Made by a program: the position numbers and the translations under genes. The notes below the pieces were generated by a model. The model saw nothing but the letters and a program-made list of their open reading frames with translations. It ran no database searches and was not told the DNA's origin. Below are positions 60,449-64,000 of a stretch of DNA of 64,000 bases, piece after piece (the first letter of the stretch is position 1; every line of letters starts with the position of its first letter). Origin of the DNA: Moraxellaceae bacterium. Its GTDB lineage: Bacteria; Pseudomonadota; Gammaproteobacteria; Pseudomonadales; Moraxellaceae. The stretch is from positions 372,001 to 436,000 of the forward strand of contig JAUSND010000003.1 in the NCBI GenBank assembly GCA_030646295.1, read 5' to 3'.

Positions 60449-63180
60449 GCTACGCGAACTCCTTCCAGAACCAGCAGCTCGCGGAAGGTCCGGTAGACAC
60501 GCTCCATGAACTGGTAGTGGCGGAATGTGTGGGCCATCATGTACATGGGCATGCGGTTAACCAGCAGGTCACGCAGGGCCAGTTTGTAGCCATAACGCCA
60601 TTGAGCCGCATCAATGCTCTGTCCACTGTGACGCTCCAGCTCACGGCGATGTAGCTCGATGTAGAACTCGATATCGGCCGGATTGATGGGGTCAACGAGG
60701 GTGAAAGCGAGAAGCTCCACCAGATCCCGTTGTGGAAGGTGCAGGGTGGCCAGTTCCCAGTCGTAAGCGCAAAGTTGCAAGCCAGACGCTGTTGATCGGA
60801 ATGCAATATTGCGTGGATTGAAGTCATTGTGTATCAAGGTGCGCGGCATCTTCTCGATATCGGCCCACCAGTCGCCTGTGGCATGCACAATGTGACGGAA
60901 AACGGCCAGATCTTCTTCGCTGAACCATTCCGGGAATTCCTCACGGGCATGGGCACCCAGCAATTCCCAGAGCCGGCTTTTCTCCAGCATGGTTGCGGCA
61001 GAGGGGTAGTCAATCATCCAGGGTTGCTGCTTTAACTCTTCTTCGCGCCCGTACCAGATGCTGTGGACTTCGGCGATGCCACGGATGGCGGCCTCAATAT
61101 GCTGGCGTGTCCAGTCGCTGGTATCGTCAGCACTGTCCATCAGCACCATGTCGCGAAGCAACTCTTCCACGATGACATAGGCCTCCCGCTCGGGATCTTG
61201 AACGACACCATAAACGCGGGGTGAGTTTCGGGTGAAGCGTTCGTCCGCCTGTGCCATCACGGCCAGCTCACGCACGTGGCAGCCCTTGAAGCCGATCTGG
61301 TTACGAAAATTATTGAATTCCTGAGCCAGACGGGCATCGCACATGGCAGCCATGCTGTTCAGCATGATGATGACCTCATCATCAAGGGGTTTTACCTTGA
61401 TCATGACCTCCAGTGACGATCCCGCAGTGGTTTGCAGCAGGAAGGGGAAGTGCCCGACGAGCTTGTTGATCTTGTGCGAAGTCAGTTCGGTAATAATGCT
61501 GGAACCCTTGCTGTCCAGCTTGATGGGGCTGAGATCGGTGACCTCAATTTCTGCAAGCCCGGCCGTATGAATGGCATTATTCAGGAATTCGGGATTGAGA
61601 TCGCCCAGCTTGAGGTAGTTCACAGGACGGTTGCGCCCGAGTTTTTCATGGGCCCGGGCAAATTGATCGGCCGCAATGGCGGAGAGCGTGGAAATGTCCA
61701 GCGCGAGGCAGTAAGCAGCAATGATTTCGGCCAGTTTGTGCGCATTGCCTGGTCCTGCACAATCCAGCAATTCAAGGCACTCACGCTGCTGTGTCAGGTT
61801 GGTGCCACCTCCGACGGTGCCAACCACCAGTGAAGGCAAGGTCATGGTGCAATAGGCATCGCCTTCATCCGTCAGCTCAATATGAAGTTGTGCGAGTGAT
61901 GATTCGTGTACACAGGCAATGTCCTGGCCAAGAGCGGCAAACATGGCGCCGACAATGTTAGCGACATTGATATTGATGCCAATCATGCCGGCCGCTATCG
62001 AACCGGTGACAAAATCCTGATAGGCACGAACCAGCTGTTTTGCAGAGACTTTCAATACCTTCTGACAAATATCGTCGCGCAGAACAGCCTCAGCCAGTAC
62101 GCGTATTCCACGTCCTTTGAGGAAGGTCTGATAGGTAACCTTCTTGTCGTTGGACAGGTTGGCCTCGATCAGGAAATTGCTGATATGCAGTCCTTCAAAG
62201 CGTTTTATGCTTTTCAGTATCCACTGACATGCCTGCCATGTGCAGGTTGTTGTCATGTTCTGCCCGGCTGCATCACCGGTTTCATAAATGAAGTGCACAT
62301 GGACATTGCGGCCCATGACCTGAGCCTGTACTTCAACCAGACGAGCGTAATTTGAATATTTACGGACCTCTTCGGACAATTCGCGGAAGTGATCTTGTAC
62401 CCACTCGGCAAAGAACATGGCGCTGTTCATGCTTTCAAAGCCAAACAAGGGAACGCGCATCATGCGTTGTCCGATGACCCGTGCCGTGACGCCGCCGGAT
62501 CGTGACAAAGCAGTGGCACCACGGGTGGCCGAGGCAACGAGGGCCCCTTCACTGGTGGCGAGCGGGGCATAGTAGAGCCCATCCGCATGTATGCCCTTGA
62601 TATGAAGGGGGCCTGACAAGCCTACGGGAATCTCAACGGAGCCAATAAAGGCTTCGATATTGCTGACCAGTTTGCGTGGATCAAGACGGGTTTGTTCAAC
62701 CTCGGTCAGGCTGGCACCTGTTTCAGCACGGGCAAATGCAAGTCGCTCCTGACGCGCTTCTTCCGTGTACAGCCCACGGGCTGGAACGCGGGGAAGGTTA
62801 TGCTCATCGAAAAGGGTCTGGGTTTCCCTGGGTGGTTGCATGCGCATCAGATAGGTGAGTTCCCAGAGGCGGACATCCGTGGTTTCGCAATCACAGCCAG
62901 ACAGTATTAGTTGCATGCTGTTGGCAGATTCACGAATTTGCTTCACACGCAAGCAAGGGAGAATGAATGTCTGCCCCATGATGTCCAGACGTACATCCTT
63001 CAGCTGGCTGCCGAGGTCAGGTACAGGCGCTCCGTCGGGCAATGCCATACAGAGGTGACCTTTGGAAACATCAACAGGTGTCAGAGGATTCAGCGCTGGT
63101 ATGGTGTCCTGCTGGCAGTAGACGGCATGGTTCTTTTCAAAACTGAACCTGGGAGAAGCAGCATGAGTTGTGCGGGCCAT
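60445..63180 (-). CDS. HMG-CoA reductase fused to an aminoglycoside-phosphotransferase-like kinase domain
   Basis: The 911-residue protein has residues about 170-560 matching HMG-CoA reductase: IGSVEIPVGLSGPLHIKG, catalytic E211 in YYAPLATSEGALVASATRGA, GDAAGQNMTTTC, K346 in NLSNDKKVTYQTFLKGRGI, D420 in AALGQDIACVHESSLAQLHI, VGTVGGGTN, and H511 in FARAHEKLGRNR. All four catalytic positions are present. Residues about 560-911 form an APH/choline-kinase-like domain with the Brenner motif LIHNDFNPRNIAF (D786, N791) and metal-binding YDWELA (D807). The first 120 residues are of unknown fold. Class I wording (GDAAGQN, DKK) rather than class II is seen. It converts HMG-CoA, or a related CoA thioester, to an alcohol, and the second domain may phosphorylate it. 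Confidence 0.85.
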   Translation of the reverse strand: MARTTHAASPRFSFEKNHAVYCQQDTIPALNPLTPVDVSKGHLCMALPDGAPVPDLGSQLKDVRLDIMGQTFILPCLRVKQIRESANSMQLILSGCDCETTDVRLWELTYLMRMQPPRETQTLFDEHNLPRVPARGLYTEEARQERLAFARAETGASLTEVEQTRLDPRKLVSNIEAFIGSVEIPVGLSGPLHIKGIHADGLYYAPLATSEGALVASATRGATALSRSGGVTARVIGQRMMRVPLFGFESMNSAMFFAEWVQDHFRELSEEVRKYSNYARLVEVQAQVMGRNVHVHFIYETGDAAGQNMTTTCTWQACQWILKSIKRFEGLHISNFLIEANLSNDKKVTYQTFLKGRGIRVLAEAVLRDDICQKVLKVSAKQLVRAYQDFVTGSIAAGMIGININVANIVGAMFAALGQDIACVHESSLAQLHIELTDEGDAYCTMTLPSLVVGTVGGGTNLTQQRECLELLDCAGPGNAHKLAEIIAAYCLALDISTLSAIAADQFARAHEKLGRNRPVNYLKLGDLNPEFLNNAIHTAGLAEIEVTDLSPIKLDSKGSSIITELTSHKINKLVGHFPFLLQTTAGSSLEVMIKVKPLDDEVIIMLNSMAAMCDARLAQEFNNFRNQIGFKGCHVRELAVMAQADERFTRNSPRVYGVVQDPEREAYVIVEELLRDMVLMDSADDTSDWTRQHIEAAIRGIAEVHSIWYGREEELKQQPWMIDYPSAATMLEKSRLWELLGAHAREEFPEWFSEEDLAVFRHIVHATGDWWADIEKMPRTLIHNDFNPRNIAFRSTASGLQLCAYDWELATLHLPQRDLVELLAFTLVDPINPADIEFYIELHRRELERHSGQSIDAAQWRYGYKLALRDLLVNRMPMYMMAHTFRHYQFMERVYRTFRELLVLEGVRVA

Positions 63181-63191
63181 GGACAGTTCCC

Positions 63192-64000
63192 TCAGTAAAG
63201 CGTGACAGCGATGCCGTGTGTGGCTATAGCCACGCTGATCAGCACTGCGTAACCAGCCAGCATGGTGAGTGCCACCATTGCTTCATTTTTCCCGCGTGCA
63301 GAAGCAGATGGGGCGCGAATGAACGTTGCCAGCTGGCGCAGGCTAAGGGCATAGAAGGCCGCAAGGATCACGATGGCCCACCATGGGTAATGCCCGGCCA
63401 ACAGGTATGTCAGCCACAACTGGTTGAGTACCATCGCGCTTACCAGTGCAGTCACGACAAAGGCCGAGCCGCGAGTACCAAAAATGCGTGAATAGGATTC
63501 AATGCTGTCGCGTTCCTCTTCCGGACCTTTTGTCTTTCGGGTTATCTCGAAGCAGAATCCACTAATGAATGCGAGCAGCATCATGACCTGAAGTTCGTTG
63601 GTGAGCGCTACACCAGGAACAGCAAGGTTAGCCAGCCACCAGACAATCAGGGGCATGACCAGCATGTGGGAAACGGCATACAAGGTGAGGTGCCGGTTGA
63701 GCCACTCCGCAATGAAGAACTCCTTTCCCATCAGGCAAGTCCACACAAACATGGCCAGCCAGGCCATGCTGACCTGCCCAATCCCATTGTCCAGCAGCAG
63801 GGACCATATGACCTGGGCAGCAATGGCAATGCTGCCAGCAATGCGCAGGTGGCCAAGGGTGATCAGCCCACTTTGCAGGACACGTTGTGGATGGTTTTTG
63901 CAGTCCAGCTCATAGTCCTTGTGTTCATCAAAGACGCGTAGTACCAGAAAGAATGACCAGGTAACGAGCGCACTGATTACGTCGGAAAGCGAGAGAGTTA
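63192..64000 (-). CDS. UbiA-family prenyltransferase (N-terminus outside window)
   Basis: The frame enters from the right edge and ends at 63192; about 269 residues are visible. Several transmembrane helices and the first Asp-rich motif FDEHKDYELDCKNHPQRVLQ are seen, with DEHKDYELD in the place of NDxxDxxxD, followed by SGLITLGHLR. The second motif is diverged: FEITRKTKGPEEERDSIESY then SRIFG. UbiA enzymes transfer a prenyl group from prenyl diphosphate to an aromatic, glycerol phosphate or other acceptor; in archaea a member makes digeranylgeranylglyceryl phosphate. It lies 11 bases before the HMG-CoA reductase fusion gene and is the first visible gene of the operon. The acceptor is unknown. 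Confidence 0.78.
   Translation of the reverse strand, partial: TLSLSDVISALVTWSFFLVLRVFDEHKDYELDCKNHPQRVLQSGLITLGHLRIAGSIAIAAQVIWSLLLDNGIGQVSMAWLAMFVWTCLMGKEFFIAEWLNRHLTLYAVSHMLVMPLIVWWLANLAVPGVALTNELQVMMLLAFISGFCFEITRKTKGPEEERDSIESYSRIFGTRGSAFVVTALVSAMVLNQLWLTYLLAGHYPWWAIVILAAFYALSLRQLATFIRAPSASARGKNEAMVALTMLAGYAVLISVAIATHGIAVTLY

Noticed and set aside
58418-60496. 692-codon plus-strand open frame
   Set aside because: It is antisense to the PEP-synthase/RPH-like gene, whose translation carries clear family motifs and overlaps properly with its neighbours. The plus-strand product is Gln/His/Gly-rich and has no recognisable domain.
1-64000. Search by eye for tRNA or rRNA genes, CRISPR arrays, transposases, phage genes and toxin-antitoxin pairs
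   Set aside because: None recognised. Almost all the window is occupied by genes with ordinary families, and the larger gaps are described in the features.

Overview
The window is a stretch of bacterial chromosome that reads as a gammaproteobacterium, most likely Pseudomonadales and possibly a Moraxellaceae relative. This rests on gene order (xerD-dsbC-hom-thrC-recJ-prfB-lysS, ypjD/ffh, rpsP-rimM-trmD-rplS, purM-purN-DUF3108, perM-hda) and on a transhydrogenase whose alpha subunit is split into PntAA and PntAB. No sequence search was run, so the genus is not claimed. I see no rRNA or tRNA gene, CRISPR array, insertion sequence or prophage.

Layout. 1-12.9 kb holds housekeeping and small metabolic genes: a partial arginase, beta-carbonic anhydrase, two short-chain dehydrogenases, a lipoprotein, a dGTPase, two Nudix hydrolases, a gamma-carbonic anhydrase-like protein, PurT, CorB and YpjD. 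13-18.2 kb separates ypjD from ffh and carries a YfiR-like protein, a CHASE8-type hybrid histidine kinase, a TonB-dependent receptor and a decayed secreted-protein gene. 18.3-32.6 kb is core information processing and threonine synthesis: ffh, rpsP-rimM-trmD-rplS, xerD, dsbC, hom, thrC, recJ, prfB with its programmed frameshift, and lysS. 32.7-48.6 kb has a periplasmic solute-binding-like protein, a YidB-like protein, a DMT exporter, pntAA-pntAB-pntB, a DksA-like protein, metG, apbC, dcd, purM-purN, perM and hda. 48.8-53.8 kb has two tandem secreted CSLREA-type proteins with GlyGly-CTERM-like tails and a lipoprotein.

The most unusual region is 53.8-64 kb. It is a tightly coupled minus-strand operon that continues past the right edge. 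In order of transcription it encodes a UbiA-type prenyltransferase (partial), an HMG-CoA reductase fused to an aminoglycoside-phosphotransferase/choline-kinase-like domain, a PEP-synthase/rifampin-phosphotransferase-like enzyme, a GNAT-like protein, an AMP-forming acyl ligase resembling OleC, a CDP-alcohol phosphatidyltransferase and a CDP-archaeol-synthase (CarS)-like CTP transferase. Most junctions overlap by 4 or 8 bases. The combination suggests a pathway that makes an alcohol (perhaps isoprenoid), phosphorylates it, activates it with CTP and transfers it to a head group, much as in archaeal-type membrane lipid synthesis. The family assignments are supported by motifs; the pathway and product are inference.

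Many gene ends carry strong hairpin terminators, often shared by convergent genes. Candidate sigma-70 promoters are listed where the boxes are convincing. Several starts were moved inside the longest open frame where a ribosome-binding site or family length supports it.
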